Assembly (NCBI RefSeq): GCF_008831285.2
Contig: NW_022205239.1
Coordinates: forward strand, 1 to 43,282
DNA length: 43,282 nt
Origin: Nymphaea colorata
Lineage: Eukaryota; Streptophyta; Magnoliopsida; Nymphaeales; Nymphaeaceae
Direction of reading: 5' to 3'
Of this stretch, positions 1 to 11,127 are shown one piece after another (position 1 is the stretch's first letter; each line of letters begins with the position of its first letter). The position numbers and the translations under genes were made by a program. Under the pieces are notes generated by a model. The model had not been told where the DNA came from, ran no database searches, and worked only from the letters and a program-made list of their open reading frames with translations.

Positions 1-79
1 CCCAACCCAACCCCAACCCCAACCCCAACCCCAACCCCAACCCCAACCCCAACCCAACCCCAACCCCAACCCCAACCCC
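1..79. repeat. Telomere, CCCCAA repeats
   Basis: The window opens with about a dozen CCCCAA units, with a few CCCAA variants, ending at about position 79 where unique sequence starts. C4A2 on the 5' strand is the telomere of oligohymenophorean ciliates such as Tetrahymena and Glaucoma. It marks this as the left end of a macronuclear chromosome. The first gene begins within about 100 bases. Confidence 0.95.
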
Positions 80-159
80 GTCAAATGATCAAATAAATAT
101 TAAATATATTCATATTTGAATTCGGTTCTGAATGGTCAACTAGGGAGCATATTTATAAT

Positions 160-1037
160 ATGAATGCAAGCTAATAAATCGAGCGCCGCAGGAAGACAAA
201 AATAAAGGCATAGACAAGTTCGTTCACTTGTTTTCTAACATACTTCTTAGTGAAGGCTCTCGTCTTGCTCGTCTTTACAAATACGACAACTTCCTCAAGC
301 ACGAGCATGCATACATCATCCCCTTCGTCATCCTGTGATCATCAATACCTACTGATGCTCACCACTGGCAAAGATCCAGGCTTCGAGAAGTCTTCCTTAT
401 AGTAAAATGACTCCTCAGCTTCGAAAAAACGTAGAACAACTTCTGCGATATTTGCAACTGTAGAGTTAAAAATAGAACAAAGCATTGCTATTATTGCGGT
501 AAATGTGTAAGAAAGTTTGATCATCATTGCCCTTGGATCGGTGCCTGCGTTGGCGAAAAAAATCATGGCAAATTTTGGCTTCTTCTGCTTGCTCATACTC
601 TTCAATCGTCTCTGGCCTTTTACATTGTAGTCATCTTAACAATTAGTGCTTCAAATCAATGGGACTGTATGAGTATCGTTTTGCGGATGGCCATTTAGCC
701 CCTAATATGGAGTTTTTTCAGTTTTTTCGATCTTTATGCTTTTCTACATCGGTTTCGCGGGCGGTCTGCTTTGTTTTCATACTTACCTCCTGGCGGAGAA
801 CATCACATCGAGGGATTGATGTCTCGAGGCAAGTGTGCTTACTTAAGAAAGGTGAGGGGCAATCCTTTTTCTAGGGGTCTATTTCGCAACATCTATTTTG
901 TGGTGATTGTATAGTAAAATGGGAGGTACGAATATGGTATTAAGGTAATGGCTGTCTAGGAGGAAGGGAATTAAGCAGGGAACGAGTCTACTTTTTGGAA
1001 GAGTATATGGAAAAATGATTATTATTCCTGTTGCTGA
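160..1037 (+). CDS. DHHC-type palmitoyltransferase
   Basis: This is a predicted S-acyltransferase that attaches palmitate to cysteines of membrane proteins. With TAA/TAG as Glu and one 17-nt intron (402-418) the frame is open for about 286 residues. The zinc-binding DHHC core is clear: CDIC, then KHCYYCGKCVRKFDHHCPW, then CVGEKN. It is followed by two hydrophobic segments and the usual C-terminal NPFSRG. The intron join turns FEKSSL into FEKSSLYFEKTENN in front of the zinc finger. The N-terminus is the weak point. ATG at 160 is in frame and gives a basic start plus one hydrophobic stretch, but another frame from about 171 to 335 also reads like protein (LARLYKYDNFLKHEHAYI), so an upstream indel or intron is possible. 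It is the subtelomeric gene, 80 bases from the telomere. Confidence 0.85.
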
Positions 1038-1527
1038 CAGAAAAAAATAAATTTTCTATTCTATAAGTTCCGAATTAGCAAATGATTTTAAGTTATAATT
1101 CCCTGTTTTGTTAGTTTCGTTGATTTTAGGACAATTTAATGGTTTATCATTCAATTTGATTTGAAATTTTCTTGAAATTTTATATAACGCTTTTCCCAGC
1201 ATATGCAATAGTTAGAATCGAAAAATACATTTTGGTTGATAATCCGAAGTTAGTCTAAAACTGCGTTTTTTATTCACTTTTGCTTGATTTTCAATGCAAA
1301 TAAACTAATCAAAGATTAAAATTCTTTAACGGCTGACTTTCTATCTCCTCGGGAGCTTATTTTAAAAAGCTAAGGAAAAGCTATCAGAAAGTCGAAACAA
1401 AATCTAAAACGTCCTTTTTCATATCGTCGAATATTTCTATAAGATCTGATGCTTATTCATCACCTTTTTTGATCATATAAATGCTAAATCTGCTCTAATC
1501 ACTTTATAATAATTGATAGAACAACAC
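1038..1527. other. AT-rich intergenic region
   Basis: These 490 bases of AT-rich sequence lie between the DHHC gene and the PHD gene. No open frame with protein-like composition, RNA gene or repeat was recognised. Confidence 0.6.
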
Positions 1528-3146
1528 ATGGAAAAAATGAAAGAAGAGGAAAGCCAATAAATCTACGAAGAGTCAGACTCCTTCAAACCTTCCCAAACCG
1601 TAAAAATCCACGAGAAAGAAAAGAGAATCAAGAAAAAGAAAAAGGAGAAGAGGGGCGTGACCAAGCTCAACCGATAAGAGGTTCCATACATTCATCAATT
1701 TGTATCGCAAAACCCCACTCTGTTCGCATAAAATACGGTAGGCCTGGTCGAAAAATATCGTTCGGCCATCGTGAGCACATGCCACATTCAGTAGATCCTC
1801 TCGGCATCCGAGGGCTTCGTTTTCAACATCCAGTAAGCTGATTGCTAATAAGAGACATGGAAGCACATGGCTTTTCTCAAAGCTCTCCAGCAATCAACTT
1901 ACTAGAAGATTGGAATCTGTGGAAATGTTGGCGCGTTTTCCGTGGGACTCCTAAGACACGAGAACGATGATGGCTCGCCCGTATCTCCCAGGAAGGTGCA
2001 GTTTTTGACTAGCATCGAGGACAGCTTATACCAACGCCGGCTGGTGGCTCGGGAGAAAGTGAGGCAATATGTGAGTCAATTTGCCGTCGCTTTGGGATAT
2101 ACCTAGAATTAAATGACTGATCCCAAACTGGAAATACTCGCGCTCACCAAGATAAACAAAGAGCTCGAGCACGAGATCATGCAAAAAATCACCAGTGTTC
2201 TGGAAAGGGAAGCCATGAATGATAGCTATTTCCCATCTAATGACAGAACAGAAACCGAACTCCAAAATAACTACATACGTCAAATCATCCTTAAAAACCT
2301 ACAAAGAGCATTCTCTGAAAGCCCCATCGATTTTATACATTACCACAGAAGAATACAATTATATGAAGATAATGGCTTTGTGCCAACTTAGCTTGGGGTC
2401 AGATGGACCCTTGACGATTTCATATAATATAAGAACAAATTGAAACCAAACAAGAAGCCACAACGCAGGTATATGCTTAAAGTCAGTTCAATAGACGAAA
2501 AACCACTCAAGAGCAGTCTACGAACTCCCTGCGTCGCTGCTTTAGCGACTTTTCATAGCTAAGCAACCCTATTCTCAATTGTCCCGAGTGCACCATGCGA
2601 ATCCACTCTCACTGTCAAAGAGTTGAACAACGATGCCATAGATGCCGCTTCGGTCGCACTTCCAACGAGGAAAAGAGCAAAACTGGATTTTGCTACATCT
2701 GCCAACGCCCAAGGGAAAAGGGACTTATGGTGATGACGGTCAATAATACATCTCCGCATTACTACGCCCACAACTTTTGCCTCCTCCTTCACAACTATGG
2801 CAAATCGAGAAAGGAGAGTTCAAGGGCTACCACAACACAATCAATCAGAGCTAAACTCCTGCAAGCTATGCCAGAGGACAGGCGGCACCCTGATGTCGTG
2901 TGGAAAATGTGGATAAAAATGCATGGAATGTGCGCCTACCTCAACGGAATGTCATTCTGCATGTAGAAGAATAAAGATGGATCTGAATAGTACGTGGTCC
3001 ACCTGGACTGCTGCAATGAGTAATCTTTAAGGGAGAGGCTATCGATGGAGCGTAGATTTAAGCTGAATCATGAGAAAGTGGTCTTCCGGGAGAACAAGTA
3101 GCTGTTTGCCTACATAAGGAGAACGATAACAAGTTCAGATAAATGA
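1528..3146 (+). CDS. PHD-zinc knuckle-ePHD protein (JADE/BRPF-like)
   Basis: This is a predicted chromatin reader. The first roughly 330 residues include a basic stretch (KKKKKEKRG) and the segment NGFVPTELGVRWTLDDFIEY. A zinc-finger block follows. The first PHD reads CVACFSDFSELSNPILNCPEC..RIHSHC, ending in RCHRC. A zinc knuckle reads CYIC....HNFC. A second, extended PHD reads CKLC..CGKC..MHGMCAYLNG and ends VVHLDCC. This order is that of the JADE/BRPF/AF10 class, which binds histone H3 in acetyltransferase complexes. Three frame changes are needed: near 2540 (one base missing), between about 2790 and 2860, and near 2907 (one A missing). They may be sequencing deletions or small introns. The stop is TGA at 3144. 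The family assignment is firm for the zinc fingers; the complex it serves is inferred. Confidence 0.7.
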
Positions 3147-3376
3147 TATCCTCCCGTTTCTCATTATTCGCATCACTATCGTCAGCATAATTGAGTAATC
3201 TCATCCATATAAATACCCCATATAGTTAGCAGCTTAGGATAAGTCATTATCTTTATTTATTGATCTTACTCGACTGAGGGTAAGGCAAGCTATCGCGTAT
3301 CTGAATGGGAAGGGATGGCCGATAGTAAATCTATTGTTTAATGAAATCTCGCTTTATTAGAAAGTATTTGTAGCAC

Positions 3377-6131
3377 ATGAGAATATTTATCACTTCGACC
3401 GACGACGACGGGACCAAAAGAACCACCCGTATCTTTCTCGATAACTGCAACAACACCTCACTCCTGCTCAGAGAAATCGCCAAGGAGATGGGCGTCGCCA
3501 GGAACTACCTCATAGTCAAACTCAAATACGAGCCTTACAATGTATTCAGCTCATCACACAGCTCATAATTGTGGAAAATTGGCCTCTTGCTCACTACCCT
3601 ATCAGGAACGGATCCACCCTTATAGTTTAATTCAACGAGAAATATACTTGCCGCGAGTTGAGCCTCTCCACTGAGCCTTTAGCGAGGGTGCAGTAAGAGG
3701 GCGACTTTGATTCGGAAGGAGAGGAGCCCAGAATCAGCTACTTAAGTAATACAATATGAAACTTAGGTGATAAGGAGCAGCACACGAGCTCTAAGTATCT
3801 GGAGGAGTGCCTAAAACAAATGCTGGAAGCTGTCAGAAATGGGGACCTGGATCGAATAGCCGAAATCCTAAGGGAGGAGCCGGCGGTTGAGGACGAAGCC
3901 GACCTGCCCAGTGCGATGGAGCAAAGATATCAGCATCTGCTCAACTAGGTGGGCGACTGTGGCAGAAATGCGCTCCACGAAGCCATTCAAGTTAATAACG
4001 CGGACATCGTTTCTTTCCTGCTCATCAAAGGCGCCAACCCATCCCTCCCCACCTTCGATGACCACACTCCTTTGCAATTGGCGGTGCTCAATCACTCTAC
4101 GGAAGTCCTCACTCTTCTCCTCCAGCAATCTCGCATAGATGTAAATCAGGTCACCACCCACGGTACTGCTCTCCATCTGGCTGCTATTCATGAAGATGTG
4201 AAGTGCATATAGATCCTCTTCCAAAACGACGCAAATACTGAAACTGTGGATAACTAAGGGAGGAGGGCAATAGAAGTGACCCACAATCAAACTATCAAGA
4301 AGCTGCTTCAAAAGAAATCAGAAATAAAGAAGGGAAAAATACCGTATATCAGCAAGGGCAACATCTACAAGGTCACCAACCTAACATATCGTCTCAAATA
4401 ACGCAGCTTGCTTATTAATCCATTCAAAAATTAGTTCTACATTCAACATCCTTCAAAGTAAGAAGAGGAAAAGTTCCAAATCGACCTTATTGCGGGAGTC
4501 GATGAAGTAGAGGAACGAAGCTGGCTGATGAGCGGAAGCATGCATTACTTTAAAGTTGCAATTAAAGATAAGGAAAAGACTGAGCTACTGTTTGGAGTCA
4601 AGAATCAAAAAATTATGGAGAGGTGGATTGCAAACTTTAGTACTGCTGTCAAATACCGTGAAAACTTTAACTTCACCAAGCCAGTCCCCTCAAGCGAACA
4701 GCTTATTGAGCTCATCAATGACTAGGCAAACACGATTACTCTCCACAAGCGTCGCATCGATAATCCACCCGCTAAGAAAAACATGTCGATTCTCAACATG
4801 CTTCCCGACGATGATGAACCCAGTCTCGTGAACCGTATTAAGTCGAGACTGTCCATGCGTAAGTCCGACCGCCGATTCGTTAACTTCTCAGAGGAATACG
4901 TAATGGACGAGAGCCAGATTGTGGTAGGCAGCATTATAAAGGGCATGGAAGGAAGTATAATCCGGGGACTCGATAGCACACATTCATAAAAAGCAAGCTC
5001 TGAATACGCTTCTATCGTTGAAAGTACAATGGAGCCCTCTTTCCTCGATCGCTAGTTCACCAAAAATCAGTTTAGGAAAAACTCTATGAACCGATCATAG
5101 TATACAGTTTCTGAGTTCAAAACATAGGAAAATAAATTACATATTTCCTTCAGGGACTTTTAGATAATAAAATTGCTTGGAACTGGCTCATTCGGACAAG
5201 TCTTTGAAGCGAAATGCAAAAAAGATGGAAAGACATATGCACTTAAGGTGTTGAGTAAGCAAAAATTAATAAAAAAGAAACAACTCAAATATGCAGTAGG
5301 AGAGGCGACCATTCTCAAAAATTAGATTTTCCTTTTGTCATCGCCCTCCATTTCTCTTTCCAAACTCCTCAGAACCTCTACCTTGCTCTTGACCACTGCC
5401 CAAGAGGCGATCTTGCTGAGCTTATAACAGTAAAGGAAAAGCTGGAGGAAAATACTGCTCGCTTCATAATTGCACAAGTTGTCCTAGCTTTGGAATACTT
5501 ACATAGTCGGAACGTACTTTATCGTGACTTAAAGCCTTAGAACATCTTGATTGCGGCGGATGGATACGTTAGGCTGACGGACTTTGGACTGAGTCGGTAG
5601 AACTGCTTCTCGATGTCTTTTTGCGGCAGTCCTGCCTATCTTTCTCCAGAAATGCTTGAGAAGAAGGGCGTGGGGTTCTCAACCGATATCTATGGGATTG
5701 GCTGCATTCTTTTTTAAATGTTGGTAGGCGAGCCTCCTTTCTTCGACGACAACCTAGACACTCTCTACGAAAACATCCGCAATGGAAAGTTACGCTATCC
5801 TAGCTATCTCTCCATATAGGCCAAGTCCATCATCTCAAAGCTCTTGGAAAGAGACATCAGTAAGCGTCTTGGATCAAAAAAATTCAATGACATTAAGGCT
5901 CATGACTTCTTCCGTAAGATGGATTGGGCTGGATTGTTGGAGAGACGTATGAAGCCACCTTCCGATATGCTTCTGGAGGATCCTGACAACTTTTACGAAC
6001 TGGAGCTGGAGCATGCATAACCCTTGCGGCTTAGCGATACGGACTACGAGGCCTCATCGGAGAAGATTAATCGCATAAAACACTTCACTTTTGTGCGGTA
6101 AAGTCATCGGCAACAGCCAGCGACCGGCTGA
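3377..6131 (+). CDS. Ubiquitin-like/ankyrin/PH/AGC protein kinase
   Basis: This is a large signalling kinase. An N-terminal ubiquitin-like fold reads from MRIFITST to YPIRNGSTLIVEF and is joined across a 20-nt intron (3542-3561). A second, 21-nt intron (3746-3766) removes an in-frame TGA. Ankyrin repeats follow (GRNALHEAI, DDHTPLQLAVLNHS, HGTALHLAAI). Next is a PH-type domain ending in a helix with the conserved Trp (MERWIANF), then a linker, then an AGC catalytic domain. The domain has the glycine loop LGTGSFGQV, the ATP lysine in YALKVL, YRDLKPEN, DFGLS, the activation segment GSPAYLSPEM and the AGC tail HDFFRKMDW. TAG at 5538 is the Glu of KPEN and TAA at 5715 the Glu of FEML. One T appears to be missing near 5321 (KNLDFPF), which shifts the frame. 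The kinase class is clear; substrates are unknown. Confidence 0.9.
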
Positions 6132-6238
6132 TCTTCTCCCCTTATTACTCACTCCATTTTACTCCATACATATCCCCCACCCTGCCACTCCAAAATGATA
6201 CCCATTTGCATTTTGAAAGACAATAAGATACAAGTGAA

Positions 6239-6442
6239 TCAAATGACAAAGGCCTGGATCTTTTCGGCCAGTTTTCGTCGATAGGATGAGGCATTGTCTG
6301 AGAGAGAAGGTGCGAAGGAGAAGGCGATGGTCTGAGTGTGGACGGTCAGGGGAAGGTGGTGAAGGGTGTTCTTGAGGGCTCTCTGGGTGTCGGTGGCGCA
6401 GCAAGCTTGAGGGAAAGTCTTCGAATGGGGAAGAGAATTCAT
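6239..6442 (-). CDS. Small open frame, doubtful
   Basis: This frame of about 67 codons lies on the minus strand in the 546-base gap between the kinase and CDC45. It ends in TGA, and its C-terminus (SSYRRKLAEKIQAFVI) looks protein-like. An overlapping minus frame (6159-6500) starts MHPKFEILALIFDEF and could supply a different N-terminus through a short intron. No family was recognised. The rest of 6132-6677 shows nothing else. Confidence 0.3.
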   Translation of the reverse strand: MNSLPHSKTFPQACCATDTQRALKNTLHHLPLTVHTQTIAFSFAPSLSDNASSYRRKLAEKIQAFVI

Positions 6443-6677
6443 CGAATATTAACGCGAGTATTTCAAATTTTGGGTGCATTAGTAAGCACGCACGCGCCAA
6501 AAAGAATTGAACAAATTAAATCACGTCGTAAACAGATTGTATAAGCAGCCATCAACTTTTGAAATGCGAACCCGCATCGCAATTTCCATAATTTTTGGAG
6601 AAGAAGAAACATATGTATTTGAATTAGTCTTAAATAAGCGTTGATGCCAAAATCAAAATTAAATAATAACTATAGCG

Positions 6678-8397
6678 ATGAGGCTCGAGCTGAAGGACAT
6701 CCTTGTACTCTTCGAAAAGCTCCAAGAGGAAACCAACATCTCATATGTATCTATTGTCATCTTTTGCGGGGTGGATATCGACTCCCTCTGTTCTCTCAAG
6801 ATCTTTACAGTACATTAATCACCACATAGAAACTTTTCAAGAGCGAAAACATTCAGTATAAGGTCTATCCCGTGACCAAATACACAGAGCTGACCAACAA
6901 GATGCAGGAGGCAATGTCCTATGACAAAGTCAAGCTTTTCCTTATGGTCAACTGCGGAGGAATCATTGATCTCACCAATACCCCCATCATGAGTAACAGA
7001 TAGGCTGAAATCTTCCTCTTTGACATTCACAAGCCCATCCACCATATGAACGTCTAGAGTCCAAGGGTAATTAACTTATCACGTAGGTGAAAGTCATCGA
7101 TGATGGCTGCGGTTAGCTCCAAAATTGCCCCTCGTTAGAAATTTTCCAAAAAGCTCAAGAGCTCAACGAATACGAATTGGAATCTGACTAGTAGGACTAC
7201 GATGACACTCCAAAAGGAAGGCAGCAGCGGGAGCTTAAGGCCAAATTGAGGACCCAAAGAGAACTTTACGATAAGGCAATCAACAACTACTACAGTCATA
7301 ACTTCTTCGGTCAGCCAAGCTCATACTCAGCCTACAGGCTAGTGAGGGATCTCAACAAGGTTAGCAACGACTATCTGTGGTTCGCCATTGTGGGACTTAC
7401 TAGCATGTTCCTATAACAGAAGATTTCAAAGGAAGGATTAGACAAGTTGAGCCAGGGCTACCAGGCAGACATGGCAAGACTCAACTAGGGCCCTTCCAAG
7501 GATCGCGGTGACATCATGGGAAAGAAGGGCTACCAATTCGCTCTAATGGACCATTGGTCACTATACGAAAGCATGCTCCACTCTACCTACTTAATGGCTC
7601 GCTTAGAATTATGGCAAGATAGAGGGCTTAACAAACTCCACGAGTTCATTCACAACATCGGCATATCGCTGCATGACGCCAAACAGCTCTACAAGTACAT
7701 GCCCTTAGAAGTTCAACGCAAGCTTGACGGCTCCATCTATGCAGCTGCATAAAAATTTGGACTGTTGGAGGTAACATACCTATCATTTGCTCGCAATCTT
7801 GACTATTCTTCTCCCTTCATGGCTTCAGATCTCGTCCATGTGCTTACCTCAGTCCTAGAAGCTCCACCCCCCAATTCTAAGGCCTTCTTACAGCTTCCTT
7901 AGCACTTGGTGAAGTGCTTCTGGCAGGCATACGATGTGTGTGATGCTGGAGCAAAGGAAGTAGCAGGGAGAGCGTAGGAATCGAAGCGGGGATTGAGAGC
8001 ACTGATGAGTGAAGCAAGGCGCATCATGGAGCGCGACCATGTGATAACCACTAACTCCATCAGCATCGCCAACATCCGAGGAGACTCCTAGGACCGCCTG
8101 GTCTTCCAGCACCCCTCTGCTCTCATTCGATTGGCTCACTTGCTCATGGGAATCATACGTTAACGCAAAAAAGGTCGTGTTCCGAAGCCACTTGTTGCCA
8201 ACTGGATTGGTTTGGACAATGAGCTATGCGTATGTGTGGGCGTAACTATGGACCACAAGAGCAACCTCGGATTGCGCTTCGGCGATGTAGCGATCAAGTT
8301 GGGAATCGCCGTGGACCAGGACAGCTTCATCGCGAACGCTATCTTCTTCAGCAAGGACCACCTCTCCTCCTTCATCAAGGAAATCAGCAAATCCTGA
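6678..8397 (+). CDS. CDC45: CDC45 replication factor
   Basis: CDC45 is the subunit that, with MCM2-7 and GINS, forms the CMG replicative helicase at nuclear replication forks. Two 20-nt introns (6810-6829 and 7067-7086) give an uninterrupted frame of 559 codons, close to the 566 of human CDC45. Recognisable parts are the N-terminal DHH-like region (VDIDSLCSLKIFT, then YKVYPVTKYTEL and FDIHKPIHHMN), the acidic linker DEEDYDDTP, then YYSHNFFGQPSSYSAYRLV, the LWFAIVGLTSMF helix and the C-terminal GLRFGDV...FIANAIFFSKDHLSSFI. TAG and TAA are Glu throughout. The start ATG at 6678 sits just before the first conserved strand. It lies 62 bases upstream of SPAG6 on the same strand, with no functional link. 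Confidence 0.93.
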
Positions 8398-8459
8398 GCG
8401 GAGCCAATTTGATTAGTGAACTTTTAAATAAATTAAATCATAATTTTTATAACTTACTC

Positions 8460-9984
8460 ATGAGCAAGGCAGTGCTTCAACCATTTGAACAGTACCAAAG
8501 GCACGAGTCACCTTCGTGCAGACCGTGGCAGAGCTCGCCACGCGTCCTCAGAACATCGAGGCGCTCCAGTCTGCAGGCGTGATGAGCTTGCTGCGTCCTC
8601 TCCTCCTCGACAATGTTCCCTCCATCTCCCAAAGTGCAGCTCTGGCCCTCGGTCGTCTCGCCAACATGAATGAGGAGCTCGCCGAGAGTGTGGTCAACAA
8701 CGAGATCCTTCCCCAGCTCGTCATGTCCCTCAACGAACAGAATGTATCTTTCTTTCTATTTAGCGCTTCTACAAGAAAGCTGCTGCTTTTGTCCTCAGAG
8801 CTGTGGCGAAACACTCCACCCAACTCGCGAAGGCTGTGGTGGACTCTGGCGCTTTGGAAGCACTGGTTGTGTGCCTAGAGGAGTTTGACCCAACCGTCAA
8901 GGAAGCTGCAGCTTGGGCGCTCTCTTACATCGCCAAACACACGCCCGAGTTGGCCATGTCCGTTGTGGAGGTCGGCGCAGTTCCACTCTTGGTGCTTTGC
9001 GTGCAAGAGCCAGAGCCCACCTTAAAGAGGATTGCTGCTTCAGCTTTAAGCGAAATCTGCAAGCACTCAGCTGAGTTGGCTCAGTTTGTGGTGGATGCTG
9101 GAGCAGTGCCCTTCTTGGCTCAGTTGATCAACCATCAAGATGCTCAACTCAAGAGACAGGTCTGCTCTTGTCTCGCTAACATCTCTCGCCACACCATCGA
9201 TCTTGCTGAAATCGTGGTCGACAACGACATCTTCCCTAAGATCCTCTACAGACTCAAGGACAATGACAACTTGGTGAGGAAATATGCTGCCATCTGCATC
9301 CGAGAAATCGCCAAACAGAGCTTGGATCTTTCCAAACTGATCTGCAACTCAGGAGGAGCGGTTGCCATCGTTGACTTCATCTCTGAGGCCAAGGGAGAAG
9401 CACTTCCCGGCATCATCACTCTCGGATATATCTCTGCCTTCGACGAGACTCTAGCCATGGGAGTTATTCAAGCTAAAGGAATCAATCCTCTCAGAGACGC
9501 CCTTAAAAACGAAAATGAAAGCGTAAGAGCAGCCGCTGCCTGGAGTTTGGGTCAAATGGGTGGTCATACTCCTGATCACGCCAAGGCACTAGCTGAGCAG
9601 GACATTCCAAGGCTTCTACTTGACCTTTATCGCGACTCTAGCAGTTCTGAGGATTTGAAGAAGAAAGCAAAGAAGGCACTAAAGAGCATCCTGCAGATGT
9701 GTTCCCACCTGAGCGCCCTTGAATCCCTTATCGAGAACTGTCCCACTGAAATCCTCCACTACGTGCTGCACCAGTTCGCCAAGACCCTTCCTAACGACCC
9801 TGCTGCCAAGAAGTCCTTCATCCAGAAGGGCGGCCTCAAGAAGATCCAGGAGATTAAGACGGAGCCAGGAGACAAGCTGAAGCAATACATCGACGAAATC
9901 AACGCCCTTTACCCGCTGGAAATCGTGCAGTTCTATTCTCCCGGTTACGAGCAGACCCTGCTTAAGAAACTGGAAGACGAGTGA
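8460..9984 (+). CDS. SPAG6: SPAG6/PF16 central-pair armadillo protein
   Basis: This is a structural protein of the axonemal central apparatus (C1 microtubule) needed for ciliary motility. The family is unmistakable from end to end: VLQPFEQYQKAR, TVAELATRPQNIEALQSAGVM, the armadillo repeats (VKEAAAWALSYIAKHT, LKRIAASALSEI) and the C-terminal YPLEIVQFYSPGYEQTLL. The length of about 500 residues matches animal and Chlamydomonas homologues. There is one 20-nt intron (8744-8763). One A seems to be missing near 8497, since QYQKAR needs an extra base. The last 393 codons contain no TAA or TAG, unlike neighbouring genes, and use only GAA/GAG for Glu. This may reflect selection in a strongly expressed ciliary gene (inference). 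Confidence 0.95.
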
Positions 9985-10021
9985 TCCCATCAAACCAATC
10001 CACATAGTTATACTTATTACA

Positions 10022-10561
10022 ATGATGATGATGATGGACTAGGACGACTACTACTATGGTCGATAGGGACGCACCAGAGAGAAGGATCCTCCTAAGAAGT
10101 TTACAGCCTGCGTTAAAGAGTGTCTGGAGAAGATCCAGGACGTCATTTTAATCGACCAGGAGAAAAAAATTGTCGACCTCGACATACTTATTGACATTCT
10201 CACTGATCCATAGCAAAAAGAAGAGTCTTTGGAGCTTTATGCTGCCAAAGCGGTCAGGAAGGCAGGAAGGAGAGAGTTGTAGATGAACGATTTGGCCTTT
10301 GCGATGAAAACTGAAATTGAAAAACTGCCATTGAAGGATGTATACAATTTATAAAGATAGAATATCGAGAAATGGTGGACTAGCTTTAAGACTGGCGGTA
10401 ATGGGGGCAACTAGAGCTCTTTCCAAGCCAAGAAGATCAAGGACTATGTGAAAAACATGGAGAGTGAGAGAAAATCGAGCAGTGATTAAGATTCAACCTT
10501 CAGGAATCGCGATTGGTGGACATTTAATGAGCTATTTTTGGCCTGTACAGAGCCTAAATGA
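10022..10561 (+). CDS. Hypothetical protein, Met-Asp-rich start
   Basis: This continuous frame of 179 residues begins with five Met codons and an acidic run (DEDDYYYG). It continues with a mainly helical, charged region (KFTACVKECLEKIQDVI, then DLDILIDILTDPE) and ends at TGA in a Trp-containing tail (RNRDWWTFNELFLA). Several TAA/TAG codons fit Glu. It starts 37 bases after SPAG6. No family was recognised. The first few ATG triplets make the exact start uncertain by up to four residues. Confidence 0.65.
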
Positions 10562-10612
10562 AGCATCCCATATGATTGTTTTGATCAATCACCATTTATC
10601 TGTAATATTAAG

Positions 10613-10941
10613 ATGTCCTACCCATAAATCGGAGTCGACGGTGAAGTCAATCCCTGCTACTTCTTCATGAGGGAGCTCGAGAACTGTTACCATAACAACC
10701 TCTACCCGGCCACTCGGTGCAAGAACCAGCAGGAGGACTTCCTGGAGTGCCACAACCGCAACAAACAGGTAGAGAGTAGGGTATGCAGGTGAAGCTGATG
10801 AACGAGTTGCAGCAGCAGTTGCGTAAGGCGAAGGTGATCAACGTTCCCCACTACGATAAGGATAATGACCGCTTCGTGTTCGATGATGGAAAAGTGGTCG
10901 CCAATAATGATCCCATCTTCAATCGCTTCAAATGGGCGTGA
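10613..10941 (+). CDS. Twin CX9C protein, NDUFS5-like
   Basis: This small protein of 102 residues has one 20-nt intron (10769-10788) at a codon boundary. It has two CX9C motifs, CYFFMRELENC and CKNQQEDFLEC, the coiled-helix-coiled-helix fold oxidised by Mia40 in the mitochondrial intermembrane space. The basic tail after the second motif and the overall size suggest an accessory subunit of respiratory complex I related to NDUFS5. CX9C proteins are hard to tell apart by eye, so the exact subunit is uncertain. It begins 51 bases after the preceding gene on the same strand. Confidence 0.75.
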
Positions 10942-11127
10942 TCCACTACAAACAATCAATCAATCGCTTTTTATTCACCGCACTATCAGCAAAATTCATA
11001 TTAGATCCAAAGGAAACCTTTGCTTACGATTATCAACTTATTAAAACCCCAACGCATATCAATAAAAGCAAAATGGGCGTGGGTAGCTTTTTAAATATTT
11101 GGAGAGGGTATTACATAGCATGAGACT

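Noticed and set aside
1573-1893. Minus-strand frame of 106 codons
   Set aside because: It lies opposite the PHD gene, whose plus-strand frame is open through the whole stretch and leads into zinc fingers.
3520-3580. Apparent frameshift in the kinase N-terminus
   Set aside because: It is explained by a 20-nt GT..AG intron at 3542-3561 that restores the ubiquitin-like fold.
10927-11085. Repeated AAATGGGCGTG near 10930 and 11070
   Set aside because: Only two copies of an 11-base match, one inside a coding end; it is consistent with chance.
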